DNA of 64,000 nt from the NCBI GenBank assembly GCA_019914945.1, contig CM034105.1, forward strand, positions 11,284,001 to 11,348,000, given 5' to 3'. The position numbers and the translations under genes are program-made. The stretch comes from Typha latifolia (taxonomy: Eukaryota > Streptophyta > Magnoliopsida > Poales > Typhaceae). Under the pieces are notes generated by a model. It searched no databases. It was not told the DNA's origin and worked only from the letters and a program-made list of their open reading frames with translations. Positions 1-11,029 of the stretch are shown here, piece by piece. Within the stretch, counting starts at the first letter, position 1, and every line of letters starts with the position of its first letter.

Positions 1-616
1 TTAAATATTATTAATTCCTCCTTTCTTATTATTTTGTTAGCATGCATTGGAATGAGAGTACAATAATATTACTAAAAATCATAATAATTAAAGAAGAAAT
101 TATGGGCTAATTATGGTGTGACAAGATCAGAAATAAAATAGTAGTAATGTTAAAATTTGCATTAGTGATAATATCACTATTATAAATGCTATGGACAAAC
201 AATATTGCTTAAATTTTATTTTGAATCATTCTAATCTTTAATTTTAATATCTATTGGGTGATTTCAATAAAAATATATTTTAATTTTAATTTTAATAAAA
301 ATATTTTTTAATTTTAATTTTAATAAAAATATTTTTTAATTTTTTCTTTTTTGGCTATTTTTCGAGTTTACCCATCGGACGTGATCGGATTGGTCCACGA
401 TTTAAAGCATTCACGTTCCATGAGTTTGAATGAAAAGGGATAATTATGCTTAGCCTTCTAACTATTACCGTTTTCTATAAACACCCTATAAACTCTTTTA
501 TTATCCATATAGAATAATTGTACTAAGATAAACAATCATATAACCCCTTGACTAAAAATAAAAAAAAATAGCTACATAGAATCTTTGAGCTGAAAATTTT
601 CTTATTTTAGGTAAGA
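1..616. other. AT-rich intergenic sequence
   Basis: No coding region, RNA gene or clear element boundary is visible. The stretch is strongly AT-rich. A short tandem array (266-346) is listed separately. Confidence 0.6.
266..346. repeat. 28-bp AT-rich tandem repeat, about 2.9 units
   Basis: The unit starts AATAAAAATAT and ends TTTTAATTTT. It is repeated almost three times with one or two differences per unit. It is a simple minisatellite with no visible function. Confidence 0.75.
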
Positions 617-624
617 GGTTTATG

Positions 625-990
625 TAGTGGTGAAAACGGATCGGATACGGATCGGGTATTGGTCAATCCATATCCGGATCCATATTTTTAGTCCGGATAC
701 AAATTCGGATACGGATATTGGACGACAAATAATATATAACACATCATTATCAATATTCACTATTTAAATAAGCAAATTAAAAATTAAAAATTATTTAAAA
801 ATATATGTGGGTAAACGGATAATCGATATCCATATCCGAATTCGAAAATTATATCTGACCGTATCCAAATCCGTATTCAGATTCTTTTTTCAAAAATTCT
901 ATCCGTATCCAAATTGAATAGGAATTTTTTATCCGAATTGAGTCGGATAGCGGGTCGGGTCAGAGTTAATCCGACCCGTTTTCACCCCTA
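625..990. mobile_element. hAT-like MITE with perfect 8-bp target duplication
   Basis: The left end reads TAGTGGTGAAAACGGATCGG. The reverse complement of the right end reads TAGGGGTGAAAACGGGTCGG, giving 18 of 20 matches. The element is flanked by GGTTTATG at 617-624 and again at 991-998, an 8-bp target-site duplication as made by hAT transposases. The interior carries many degenerate CGGATA/ATCCG words as subterminal repeats, and there is no ORF. The 366-bp size and lack of coding capacity make it a non-autonomous element. Confidence 0.88.
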
Positions 991-1312
991 GGTTTATGTG
1001 GTTAAAAAAAAATTAGATATAATTAATCCAAAACAAATATCATTTTATTGAGACGAGAATAAAGAAGTATGATTAAGCATTCATTACTAGCTTGTTTTCT
1101 TGTTCTATTATATTAATTTTGTCTTTAGACGACAAAAGTATTAATAAGTAAAATACATAAAATAATTATAAATATTTATGTAATACAACTACGAATTACA
1201 TTCTGCCAAATACATTCAGCAAATTACAAATGTAAGATAGCTGTGACTTAGTCTGACTTTTTTATATGAAATAACTTCAATAATTGTGTGAATTGGTCCA
1301 CTTAGAATAGTT

Positions 1313-1640
1313 TTAACTGTGAAGCCCCTGCAGTCTTGCATGGATTGCAGATAGGCTATTGGCTAGGGTGAAAGTAGTCGTTGAGTATGAAGAGCTGGTG
1401 AGGATTTTGAACGGCGATCTAGTTGTGCCTTGGAGACTCAGGGGCACCGTAGCTGGCTGCCGGAGTATGGTGAGTAACTTTAATGATGTTGTGTTCTCAC
1501 ATACTCGGAGAGAGATGAATAGAGCGACGGATTGGGTAAGTAGGCTTGGGCGAAGAGTTGCTAACAGGGTCTGTTTGGAGTATTGAATCCCCAAAGCTGA
1601 AGGAACTTGAGGCCATTCTCCGACAGAATAGAGAGTATCC
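1313..1640 (+). pseudogene. LINE-type RNase H fragment (non-LTR retrotransposon remnant)
   Basis: The plus strand encodes a degenerate RNase H C-terminal half. A segment reading EAPAVLHGLQ (from about 1321) lies in one frame. In the next frame come VVVEYEELVRILNGD, VPWRLRGTVAGCRSM, then FSHTRRE-NRATDW-SRLGRR at about 1366-1560. This is the pattern of the reverse transcriptase-associated RNase H domain of plant L1-like elements, including the conserved helix glutamate and the FSH-RE-NR-AD motif. At least one frameshift separates the two parts, and no reverse transcriptase lies upstream. The fragment is followed by a short tail and a (TA)n run at 1688-1734, as is common after 5'-truncated LINEs. 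A minus-strand ORF over the same bases is a shadow. Confidence 0.7.
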
Positions 1641-1685
1641 ATTGGCCTCCTTGTAACCTTTAGCTGATTTCAGCTCATCAATCAA

Positions 1686-1687
<2 letters not shown>

Positions 1688-1734
<47 letters not shown>
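1688..1734. repeat. (TA)n microsatellite
   Basis: About 23 uninterrupted TA units directly follow the 3' end of the LINE fragment. It is probably an expanded tail of that insertion. Confidence 0.95.
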
Positions 1735-1738
<4 letters not shown>

Positions 1739-2683
1739 CTATTTCACTAGTGCTATTGCGTTGTTTGTTCGTCGCTTTCCCTCCGCGGTTTCGTCCATAG
1801 TTTTCTAATATTCTTGGATATTAATAGGTTAATTTCATAATTGGCACAACCGAAATATCTGAATGGCATTCAAACTATTAAAAAATAATCAACTAGATCT
1901 TGTGTCTAGCCACTAAAATGATTCAATATCCCTATCATTTGTTTGGTCAACTAGATCTTATGTCTAGCCATTTGATTCATCGCAGGTACATTATTTAAAC
2001 AAGTTGCTAGTGCGTTGACCTGAATACTAAAATCAAAATATAGCGTTCAATCAATCGTCCTAAGTGGTGCAAGATTGTTTCATCAGTTCTTTTATTATGG
2101 TACTTGTATGATTCGTGCACACCTCTACTGCAATTCTAAATGTTGTTTGAACTTGAGAAAAAATTAATTATTTGTGTTAAACTAAAAGATGTTCTCTTTA
2201 TCTATAGCTCCTTCCTATTTTTTTTCCTTTTTTTCTTCTTTTTTTTTCTTTCCTTTGGAACAGGATTATAAATGCTGCACATTTCTAAGCTCTTGTCATT
2301 CTAAAATTTTAGAGTTGCATACTTGAGATTCTCATATCTTTGTCTACCAAACACACACCTCTCTCTATCCTTCATTCAGTATTTGATCACATTGTCTTTT
2401 CATTTCAGTGCTTGCTCTTCCACAATTGTAAGCTACCACCTGATGTTCTTTTCTTTCTATTATCAGTTTGCAAGATTGTAGTCCATCAAAACTCTTTATC
2501 CCCAAAAAAAAAAAAAAAAAAGAAAGAAAATCCACATTTGCTTAATTCCTTGCATCTTATCGATTGTTCGATCATTCCTATTTTTCTTTTTTCAACACAT
2601 ATTATTTGTCACTCTTGATTTTCTCCATTGATACACAAATTTGTTACTATCTCTCAACCTATCCAATAATCATTCTTGAAATC
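1735..2683 (+). promoter_or_regulatory. Promoter and leader region of NLR copy A
   Basis: The stretch from about 1990 is homologous to the region upstream of NLR copy B (from about 11205), so the promoter was duplicated with the gene. Both carry a W-box core TTGACC in the same context (GCGTTGACCTGAATACTAAAA; 2015-2020 here), the type of site bound by WRKY factors. A candidate TATA box TATAAAT is at 2267-2273, just after a CCTTT-rich pyrimidine tract. The leader to the ATG is about 250 nt longer than in copy B and contains a poly-A run at about 2503-2521. No protein is supported in the small ORFs at 2340-2755 other than the NLR start. Confidence 0.55.
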
Positions 2684-5472
2684 AATGGAGGTCCTAACCA
2701 AATTCATTGGCATATGCCAATCTCCTTTGACTTCTTTGATGGATCTCATAACTAAGCATGTAACATATCCTTTTAAAGTTGGCAACAATGTGAAAGCCCT
2801 CCAAGACGCCTCTAGAAATTTGGAAGAGAGGACGAAGGATGTCAGCCATGCAAATAGAGAGCGCCGAGAGAAAAGGTCTTATAGCAAAGGATCAAGTACA
2901 ATGATGGCTAAAGAAGGTGAAGGCCATCATCGTCGAAACGCAAGCAATCGGAGAAAAATACTAGCAAAGGAGTTGCAAGTGTCTCAGCGGATACTCTCTC
3001 AATTGCTGCTCAAACTACTCCATCAGCAAGAGAGCTGCTAAGAAGCTTGTAGAGGTTCAAAAGTTGTTCGCAGAAGGAGCATTTGAATCAATTGCTGAGA
3101 AACTATATCCTCATCTTATCCCAGATATGCCCACCACATCTTATCCTAGATATGCATCAAGTCAAATAGATGTTAAAAGTTGTCTAAGAAGAATTTGAAT
3201 TGATTGCTATGAAGCAGCCTCCTCCTCTTATCCCAGATATGCCTAGCACATCTAATGCATCAAGTCAAATAGATTCCAACCTTCAAGAGGCACTTCGCTA
3301 CCTTAAAGAAGATGATACTGTGACAAGGATTGGAATTTGGGGCATGGGTGGTGTAGGGAAGACTCATCTCCTTAAACAAATCCAAAATTCTTTTTATCAT
3401 GGGAACTCTATCTTTGATGTCGTGATTCTTGTCACAGCTTCTAAAGAGTGCTCAGTATCAAAGGTTCAAGATGAAATAATTAAGAAACTCGGCCTGCGCA
3501 AGCCCAATGATGTACAATCAAATGCCAAGACGATCTCTAATTTCTTGGCTCATAGAAGCTTTCTCCTACTGTTGGATGATCTATGGGGATATCTAGATCT
3601 TGAAGCAGTTGGTGTTCCAATCCCTCTCACTGCAATCGGCCCTTATAAGCAAAAGGTGGTATTGACAACAAGATCAGACAATGTCTGCGGTGTCATGAGT
3701 GTGGAACAACAAATTAAAGTGCAAAAATTAGATGAGGTTGTCGCATGGAGCTTGTTCCAAAAGAATGTCGGTGAGCAGACTCTTAGCTCGGATACTTACA
3801 TACCAACTATTGCAAAAGAAATCGTCAAAGAGTTGGGCGGCTTGCCTCTGGCCTTAATCACCATCGGGAGTTCCATGCATGCCAAGAAGAATTATAGATC
3901 ATGGGAATGGGCCCTCGAGCTACTTAGGGAATCGCGACTTCCTGAGATCAAATGTGGGCGAAATGCAAGGAGGATTATGAAATCCCGAAAGAGGAGCTCA
4001 TCCGATGTTGGATCGGGTTAGGCCTAGTAAAGGTGGACAAAGCGCTACGAAGTTCTTATAATTATGGATATGATCTCATAGATAAGCTACAAGCAGCATG
4101 CTTATTGGAGGATCCAATCAGCTATGAAACAGGAGGCTTTTTGATTGAGAGTGTGAAAATGCATGATGTGCTTCGTGACATGGCATTATGGATAGCCCGT
4201 GATTATGGAGAGAACAGCAATAAATGGATCGTCAAAACAGACGTTGGGCAAGCAGAGAATATCAGTAATGATGCAGAGCGAATAGCAGTAATGAATATTT
4301 CCTACAAAATATTACCTTTTCCTTACGTTACTCTTCCTCCTCTTACTACACTTACAACCTTAATTCTCTGGGGTTATGACCTGCATGAAAGACGAGTGCT
4401 TATAAATATGCAGGCTTTCGACGCACTCATATATCTAGACCTTGAGAAAGTCAGCCTGAAAGAATTCCCTGTGGAGATATGTAAGCTGGTCAAACTTCAA
4501 TACCTCAATCTAAATCACAACCCAATTGAGTCACTGCCGGAGGAGCTGAAATCTCTTACCAATCTCAAATACTTGCATCTCAGAGAAAATTACATTCACA
4601 CAATATCAAAGGGTGCTTTCTCGAAACTCCATGCGCTTCGAGTGCTTGACTTATTCAGTAACTGGGGGATTGGCTACCCACCGTCATTGTTGAAAGAATT
4701 GAAGAGTTTGAATAACCTGAGAGCTCTTGGAATCACGGCGAAAGGTGACTTTCAGTTCCAATCGCTTGAGAAGTCAACCAATATGCCTATTCAATCTCTT
4801 GGAATATACAATTTGAAGAAACCTACGCTCTCCTTGATGGGTAATATTCTTCAGAAATTGAATCACTTTGAGATATGGGATAGTGGAACGCAAGAAATAC
4901 TAATTCAAAGAAGTGGACAAAATGCCAACTCGCATCTCGATCTTGAGATACTTCGCCTCACTTCGATGGAGGATTTGAAATCGATCTCGTGGACGGGAGT
5001 TTCTCCAAAGGATGTATTTCCAAAACTTCGGCGCTTAGAATTTTTCGTGTGCCACAAGATAGAGAACGCCTCATGGATAGTGCATCTTCCGTGCCTCCGG
5101 GAACTGTACATCAATGCATGCTTCAATGTGAAGTATGTTATCTGTAGCATGGAGGACAACCATGGTGAGAATTCTGTGGCAGAAATACAAGAAGAGGGAG
5201 GAGGTGCATTGGTTCCTACTTTTCCTTGCCTCCAGATTATGAAGTTGATTAATCTTCCAGAGCTATACGTCGTTTGTGATCCGACAGTCACCTTCCCATC
5301 CTTGCGATATCTTCATGTTGAAGGATGTGAAAAAATGAAGAAACTACCTTTCCAGCCACATACCATACCAAGTACATTAGAGAAAATAAAATGTGATAGA
5401 TCATGGTGGGAAAGTTTAGAATTGGAGGAAGACAGCATCAAACCTTCTCTAGAAAGAGTTTGCAAATTTTAA
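2684..5472 (+). pseudogene. CC-NBS-LRR disease resistance gene A (RPS2/RPS5-like), broken
   Basis: This is an intracellular immune receptor gene of the CC-NB-ARC-LRR class, now decayed. The start MEVLTKFIG aligns with copy B. The coiled-coil part has a frameshift near 2850, then TGA and TAG stops at about 2900-2965 in the homologous frame. A roughly 90-bp linker segment is imperfectly duplicated (about 3078-3170 and 3190-3275) with another frame change. The NB-ARC domain is then readable: P-loop GMGGVGKT (about 3341), kinase-2 LLLLDDLWG (about 3570), RNBS-B KVVLTTRSD (about 3654), GLPLAL (about 3840). Compared with copy B, 94 nt covering the RNBS-D region are missing after about 3975, which shifts the frame. 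From 3952 a long frame carries the rest of ARC2, the MHD motif (4159-4167) and about ten LRRs to 5472. It is intronless like its relatives. No single product spanning all domains can be made. Confidence 0.88.
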
Positions 5473-5817
5473 TGGCATAGGCTTCCTTGACAAGAAGTCA
5501 GATATTCCTACTGTGTTGTAGTTGCTTTTTCTTTTGAAATTAATGTTATATTGTCAACTATTTGCTAATGACTATGAAGAGTGCACGTTGTTCTCTGAAC
5601 ATTACTTTTTCACATAATCTAAAATATGTATCTTTTTTCGTTGTCAGTTTAAATTTATACCTCGAAGTTTCTTTTTTTTCTTTTGATAATTTGTCATCCC
5701 ATTGGTTATTTTATATACTACATGCTGCATTGGCAGTCCTAGCAGCACGATACTTAGCCTATAAAATTAGATGCCAAATTTAAGAAACAATCAGGAAAAT
5801 CTTAGCAATTTTTTAAT
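5473..5817 (+). other. 3' flank of NLR A, homologous to 3' flank of NLR B
   Basis: The sequence after the stop is recognisably similar to that after copy B (14530-14730). Both share the TATTCCTACT-GTTG segment, the ACTATTTGC-AA-GACT-TGAAG segment and a T-rich tract ending TTTTGATAATTTG. The duplicated unit therefore includes the 3' flank. The 73-codon ORF at 5562-5783 shows no family features and I do not call it a gene. Confidence 0.65.
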
Positions 5818-5957
5818 GGTTTAAATATATTTATTCTCTATACTTATGTCCAAAATTAATTTATCCCTCTATATTTTAAAAGGTCTCAAATCAATTCTTG
5901 TATTTACGACTAAAATGTGACTGTTAGTTTTTCTGTCCAAATTAATAAATGGTGCCT
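5818..5957. repeat. Left arm of long inverted repeat
   Basis: This arm (GGTTTAAATATATTTATTCTC...) matches the reverse complement of 10383-10522 over about 130 bp with moderate divergence. Shared words include GTACTTATG/ATACTTATG, the ATTTAAAA region and the TTTACGACTAAA/TTTACTACTAAA region. It may be the terminal inverted repeat of a large DNA transposon, or one of two MITE copies in opposite orientation. Confidence 0.55.
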
Positions 5958-8450
5958 AAATATGTATAAAGTTTGAATAGCGGGCTGAATTCCCTCTATT
6001 TTAATTTTTTATAAACAAAAATATCATTCCCCTCTTATATAAGCATTTTTTTAAAGAATATCAACATATTTTCTTCACTTACTTTCTAAGTCATGTCAAC
6101 TATGAAAATAAAAATCATGTCAACTATGAAAAAACTAACTTAGGCACGTGTATGTGTCTAAATTCTAGGCAATAATATCAACCATTTGCTTAAATAAATA
6201 CAGAGTAAATATCAACGAGTAAAGCAAAGATAAACGTTAAGATTTTTATATGGAAAAAACTAAATAAGAAAAAAAATCATGTATTCAAACTCGGATCAAA
6301 ACTAATTACTAAACTTGTAACAGTTACAAGACTGACTTACAAATAACTCGTTGATCCAACAACTTTATTTCTCTCAATCTTGCTCACTAGAACCCATAAT
6401 TCATCGATTTTCATGATTGATCTCTAATCAGTAGACCTCGAGATTGATCATTTGTCTAGATAATCCTTAAAACGAAATGTCACACCTGCCACCAAACATG
6501 TACCCCTCATGTGGGTAAGACCCACATGATTACCACGTGACTTGTTGGTCAATATTTTAACACAATATACAAGCAAAAAGCCCACATTTTCACAAATAAT
6601 ATAGACAAAGAAGAAGCGCATAATACCATAGGCTACAACAAGCCCCAAAATATATATCCATAAATAGATGAAAAATTGCCCACGTAAGGGCTACAAGCCA
6701 TTTAGCTTAATTTATAAGAATAAATAAATAAGAGATATTAAAGATAATTCTTTGCCAGTTTTGCCACAAATCCCGAGTCATCAACTAATCTAAAAATACT
6801 TTCACTAGAATGTTGTGAGCATAAAGCTTAGAGAGTTTCTACTTCTACAATCTAAAAGTAGTGCAATAAATAATGCAACAATAAATAAATATGAATATGC
6901 GCATTATAATCAAATTAATGCATTAATCCAGACTATCAAGTCCTCAAACTCAAGCTCACACTAAGTTTCGCCCATAGGCCATGTCAACACTACACCACAT
7001 AGTATACATTATCTCATACTACTAAGTCTGTAATATAGACTCATGTAGAGCTATGCCCGTAGGCCATATTAATCCTCACATCCGTCCACACACATACCCC
7101 AAGGAAATGTAGACTCTAATAGTAGAATTGACAGCCCATCACCAGACGAACAGCATGATCGATTGCCTGCTACCACAGACTAAGAACTTCAGTCATAAGC
7201 CCATCACAAAGGTCAGAATCACACATCGATAATACGATCTAAGCCTTCGTCTCCATATCATCACACCACCATGTAAAAATTATGAGCCATCACTCATGGA
7301 CGCCCTCACCCTACATCATCGGGTACCGCTAGTTCTACGATATCTTACTTTTCTCTTTCTCTATCTTAAATACTCTAAAGGGTATGACTCTCATCGATCA
7401 AAAGTAAATCACTCAACGAAAGAGCTACCTAATTGTTTGGGATCATCTAACTAAGACCTCAACCATGAGTCTTAATATATATAAGTATAAGAATATCCTC
7501 CTCCCCTAACCTTGGCTGGAGAGATGTCAGGTACTATCGAGACACAACAATCACCCCATTTATGGTCGTGCACGTGTGCAAGTGGCATGATATTATACAG
7601 CACAATAAGCATAATAAAATACATCATTATCATGATTTACGTGCCAACACACATGTTCATGCCTAATAAATATGCACAGAAATTATAATATACAAAATCT
7701 TACCGAATAGCAAAAAAACTTATAATGCATGATGTGCAATAATAACAATAAGAAAAACGTATGCACATGCATGTTATGAATGTGATGATGTCATAAAGTA
7801 AGTTATTTTATTCTCTACGCTACTTTTAGATTATAGGAGTTTCACTGGCTTAAATTACTTTCTTAATATTAGCTACAATTACGCCACGAGATCATCCTCA
7901 TACGATACGGAGTCCACCTCGATAATAAAAGTAAATAAAAAATATAAAGCACAATAATCCTATCACTAATTAGTTAAATGATCTTACTGACGTTCACTAT
8001 AAGCTTGGGTAGGTCCATCTGCAAATTTTCATATTTATAAATTAGGTTGAGCTAGCATAGTTGTACTAGTGCCTAATATGTTATTAAAAGTAATTTAATA
8101 AAATTTACCTTAAATTATCTTTCCATTAATTATTATCGTTTAGGTAAATCACATAGGACTGTTTTGCTAATTAAGATAATCTGCTTAATATACTTTCCCT
8201 ACAATAATCTGTTTCTTTTATATGTTATTTATAACGGCACACTCTAGCCACGGTCCAATTCATTAAAATTAATTTATAAGATAATTAATAAAGCAAACAT
8301 TACTATCTGCTAAAATCATTAATTAATTAATTAAGGCTCACGGTTGCCAGCATTAAAAATAATTAATAATGACATAAATAATTTAAAGTGATAATTAGTG
8401 GGTAATTACTTTATTTAGCCAACACAAAGCTAAAATAGACCGACCAAAAT
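5958..8450. other. Non-coding repeat-like sequence between the NLR genes
   Basis: No supported gene lies here. Short stretches look like non-coding parts of LTR retrotransposons: two CATAGGCCAT / CGTAGGCCAT words near 6976 and 7052, a block TGGTCGTGCACGTGTGCAAG near 7562, and CTACTTTTAGATTATAG near 7840, an approximate inverted copy of a word near 6840. I found no paired LTRs, primer-binding site or pol motifs. The largest ORF (6448-6648, minus) has no recognisable features. Confidence 0.45.
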
Positions 8451-8990
8451 TGGCCCAAAGCCCACCTTAATTAGAAAAACACATGGGTTAGGCTATAGAC
8501 CTACCTCCAAATTGGGTTGAGCTGCTTTTAGCCCCACCCACCCGAAACTTGGGCTGAGCTGCATGTAGCCCAGTCACACCCCAAAGCACGGACTAGATTG
8601 CACCCATCCAGGAACGTGGGCCCGGGCTGGTCTGCACCGAGCCTAACTCAGAATGCGGGCCTAGTTTGGGGTGGGTGTGGCGTAACTTGGCCCCGAGTTT
8701 TGAGTTAGGATGTGTGCGGCCCAGCACAGACCCACGTTCCATGTTGGGTTGGGTGCGACCTAGCCCGTGCTCTAGAGTGTGGCTAGGCTACAAGTAGCCC
8801 AACCTAAGTTTGGGATTGGTAAGGCTAAAGGGACCTATCCAAGCCCAATTTGGGAGAGGGTTGGGTCGCACCCAGCTCAACCCAAAACATAGAGCAGGGC
8901 TGGGCTGCACCCAGCTTGACCCAGAACTTGGGCTGGGCAGTATCTAGCCTGACTCAGCACTCGTGCTAGCTGCACCTAGCCCCAGCCTGA
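8451..8990. repeat. GC-rich degenerate repeat of GGGCTGGGCTGCACCCAGC type
   Basis: Composition changes sharply from AT-rich flanks to GC-rich sequence. Irregularly spaced variants of the words TTGGGCTGAGCTGCA, TAGCCCA and CACCCAGC occur many times in both orientations. It looks like a decayed minisatellite, as found in the non-coding part of some plant LTR elements. There is no coding capacity. Confidence 0.6.
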
Positions 8991-9894
8991 GGCACCACTC
9001 CTTTCCCTCCTTCATCATCTCGACTAAAAGGAGGGAGGAAGGAGGGATGGCTGTCGGTGGTGGTAACCACGGGTAGTCGGGGTAAATAGGCTGGCCAACA
9101 CCCCGCCAGCGGAGGAAGGCACCCATAGTGCCTACCCTGCCAGTGGGGAAGACAGCCACCACCCACAAACTGTACGGACCCAATCAGTGGGGAGGGGCGC
9201 TACCGATGAACCCGGCCATCAACAAGCTAGTCGAACCCACCGACACTCTCCCATTAACAAGCATAAGCCAATTGAGGAGAAATCAAGCTGTCAGAGGTGG
9301 TCGGCGGCTTCGGCCACGAGGGCGTCGAAGGAGGCCACTAGGGGCATCCTTGCAAAAAAGGGAAGGTCACTAGACCAACGCAGCCAGGCACGAGGCTGTC
9401 GGCTAGCCGGATCACGGCGAGACCAAGAGGAGGAAAAATCGAAGGAGAAGACCCCACTCACTAACACAGTTTTTAAAAATATACCTAACGATGGAGCGAG
9501 CTCTGGCACTTCGATCCTCGGGTTGGCAAGCTCGGTGGTGGTCCGGCACAATGGCATCCCAAAGGTGGCTAAAGGTAGCTGCGAGTAGGGAGAAGGAAGA
9601 AAAGAAAATGAAAAGAAGGAAAGAAAGAGAAGAAGAAAAGGGAGAGAGGAAAGGGGTGAACACTTGCACGTGTGCGCCCAAATTTTTTTTTTATGGTTAT
9701 TACACAGAAGCTTGGTATATTGTAGAAGAGATGGACCTTGTTGGTGGGAAAAAGTTGTAGCTCTGAGAAATCATTTTCAAAAGCATTCACCCACCTCTTT
9801 AGAGTTAGGGCATCCAAGTCAAAATAGAACTCTTGAAAGTTAAAAAACTTGCATGTTACGTAGCTGCATTCGAATGATCAAAACGCATTTTTTG
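8991..9894. other. GC-rich retroelement-like sequence without a supported gene
   Basis: Several short ORFs overlap on both strands (8944-9760), but none shows a known domain, and their proteins are low complexity (R, G, S, K/E rich). A purine-rich AAGAAGG/GAGAAGA tract lies at 9585-9655. The following text (GTTAGGGCATCCAAGTCAAAATAG near 9805) resembles retroelement LTR or UTR sequence. I treat the whole as one decayed element without naming a family. Confidence 0.4.
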
Positions 9895-9990
9895 TATATG
9901 CGAACGCCTAATTTCGCGTTCGAACGCACTACAAGGTGTGTTTGAATACGGCCCGAGTGCATTCAAACAACAAACTAGATAGTTGAATGC
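9895..9990. repeat. Block of TTCGAACG-type motifs
   Basis: The words GCGAACGCC, GCGTTCGAACGCAC, TTTGAATACGGC and CATTCAAACA occur within 90 bp. The same motif group recurs at 17520-17790 and inside the solo LTR at 32270-32350, so this is probably an LTR fragment of a related family. Confidence 0.55.
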
Positions 9991-10083
9991 GAGTGATTTG
10001 TTCTTGTGCCTTTAGGTGAAATTTTGTACTTTTCAACCATCATGACACCGTTTAATCACTTCAATAACAATTCTAAAATTATT

Positions 10084-10250
10084 TTGAATACTTTGACTTC
10101 AAAATTTATCTTCCACTTTAATATTCTTTATCAAACATTTCATAACTTATCATAACTTATGCATATGCCCATACATAAAATCTAGACACATTACACAAAT
10201 AAAACATAATTTACGAATTATATTAGTACAAATAAAACCTAACAAACTAT
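10084..10250. repeat. Direct repeat, copy 1 of 2
   Basis: This stretch beginning AATACTTTGACTTCAAAA and ending ACAAATAAAACCTAAC matches 11030-11190 in the same orientation with moderate divergence. Together they bracket the inverted-repeat arm at 10383-10522 and the palindromic minisatellite. No function is visible. Confidence 0.6.
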
Positions 10251-10382
10251 ATAGTAAGTTTTTAAACGTATATTTTATGAAGTTTAATAGTTAGATCATA
10301 TATAGGAACAAGACACATATGGGTTAAAAAATCAAATACAAATCTATCTATTTTGCCTAATATAACACGACAAAGTGTTTTG

Positions 10383-10522
10383 GTCATTTGTGCGCACTCC
10401 ATTAACTTTGACGAAAAATTGATAGTTTTACTTTAGTAGTAAATATAGGGATTAGTTTGGAATTTTTAAATTATAAGGAAATAAAGTGATTTTCAGCATA
10501 AGTACAAAGGGGTTGTAACACC
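10383..10522. repeat. Right arm of long inverted repeat
   Basis: This is the reverse-complement partner of 5818-5957. The outer end reads ...TTGTAACACC, followed by a run of A. An exact target duplication could not be recognised on the two sides, so its identity as a transposon end remains uncertain. Confidence 0.55.
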
Positions 10523-10699
10523 AAAAAAAAAAAAAATGCAAGTACATGCGTTGACTTCTTGTTCTCCTCGCCCCCTTTGAAGAGAATGATTCAGCACATT
10601 CTGTCTAAAGATGAAAATTCTAATCGCCTACAAAAGATTACCTCAAAAGATAATGATCAATGACTTCTCTAAAAGATAATCCCCTCACTCCTAATTTTA

Positions 10700-10905
10700 T
10701 ATTAAACCAATTTATATACCTCTTAGAGATAACATAAATACTTTTTAGAGATAAGATAAATATCTCTTAGAGATAAAATAGGTATCTAGTAGAAATAAAA
10801 TAAATATCTCTTTAAAGATTAGCCATGAATTCTATTAGAGATAAGATAAATACCTCTAAAAGATAAATAAATATCTCTTAGAAATAAGTTAAATATCTAG
10901 TACTA
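10700..10905. repeat. Minisatellite of palindromic TATCTCTTAGAGATA units
   Basis: About eight imperfect units of the form AAATATCTCTTAGAGATAAGAT follow one another with a period of roughly 22-26 bp. The core TATCTCT-AGAGATA is self-complementary, so both single units and the array can fold into hairpins. The units vary by point changes. Confidence 0.75.
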
Positions 10906-11029
10906 CCAACTTTCTAGGGTGAGTTCGAATGTATATAAATGCACTGCGAACACTGTGAACATGTGCAAAATGATTATTTCTATGTCTTTGTAATTTTTTT
11001 TATACTACTTAAATCGTAGTAAATCATTT

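Noticed and set aside
2340..2755. ORFs of 92 and 63 codons upstream of NLR A
   Set aside because: They lie in the promoter/leader, include a poly-A encoded lysine run, and have no counterpart upstream of NLR B.
8944..9760. Several overlapping ORFs on both strands in the GC-rich region
   Set aside because: They have low-complexity proteins, no recognisable domain, and overlapping frames as expected from high GC; treated as repeat sequence.
10700..10905. CRISPR-like array because of regularly spaced palindromic units
   Set aside because: Plant nuclear context, no unique spacers between units and no associated genes; it is a minisatellite.
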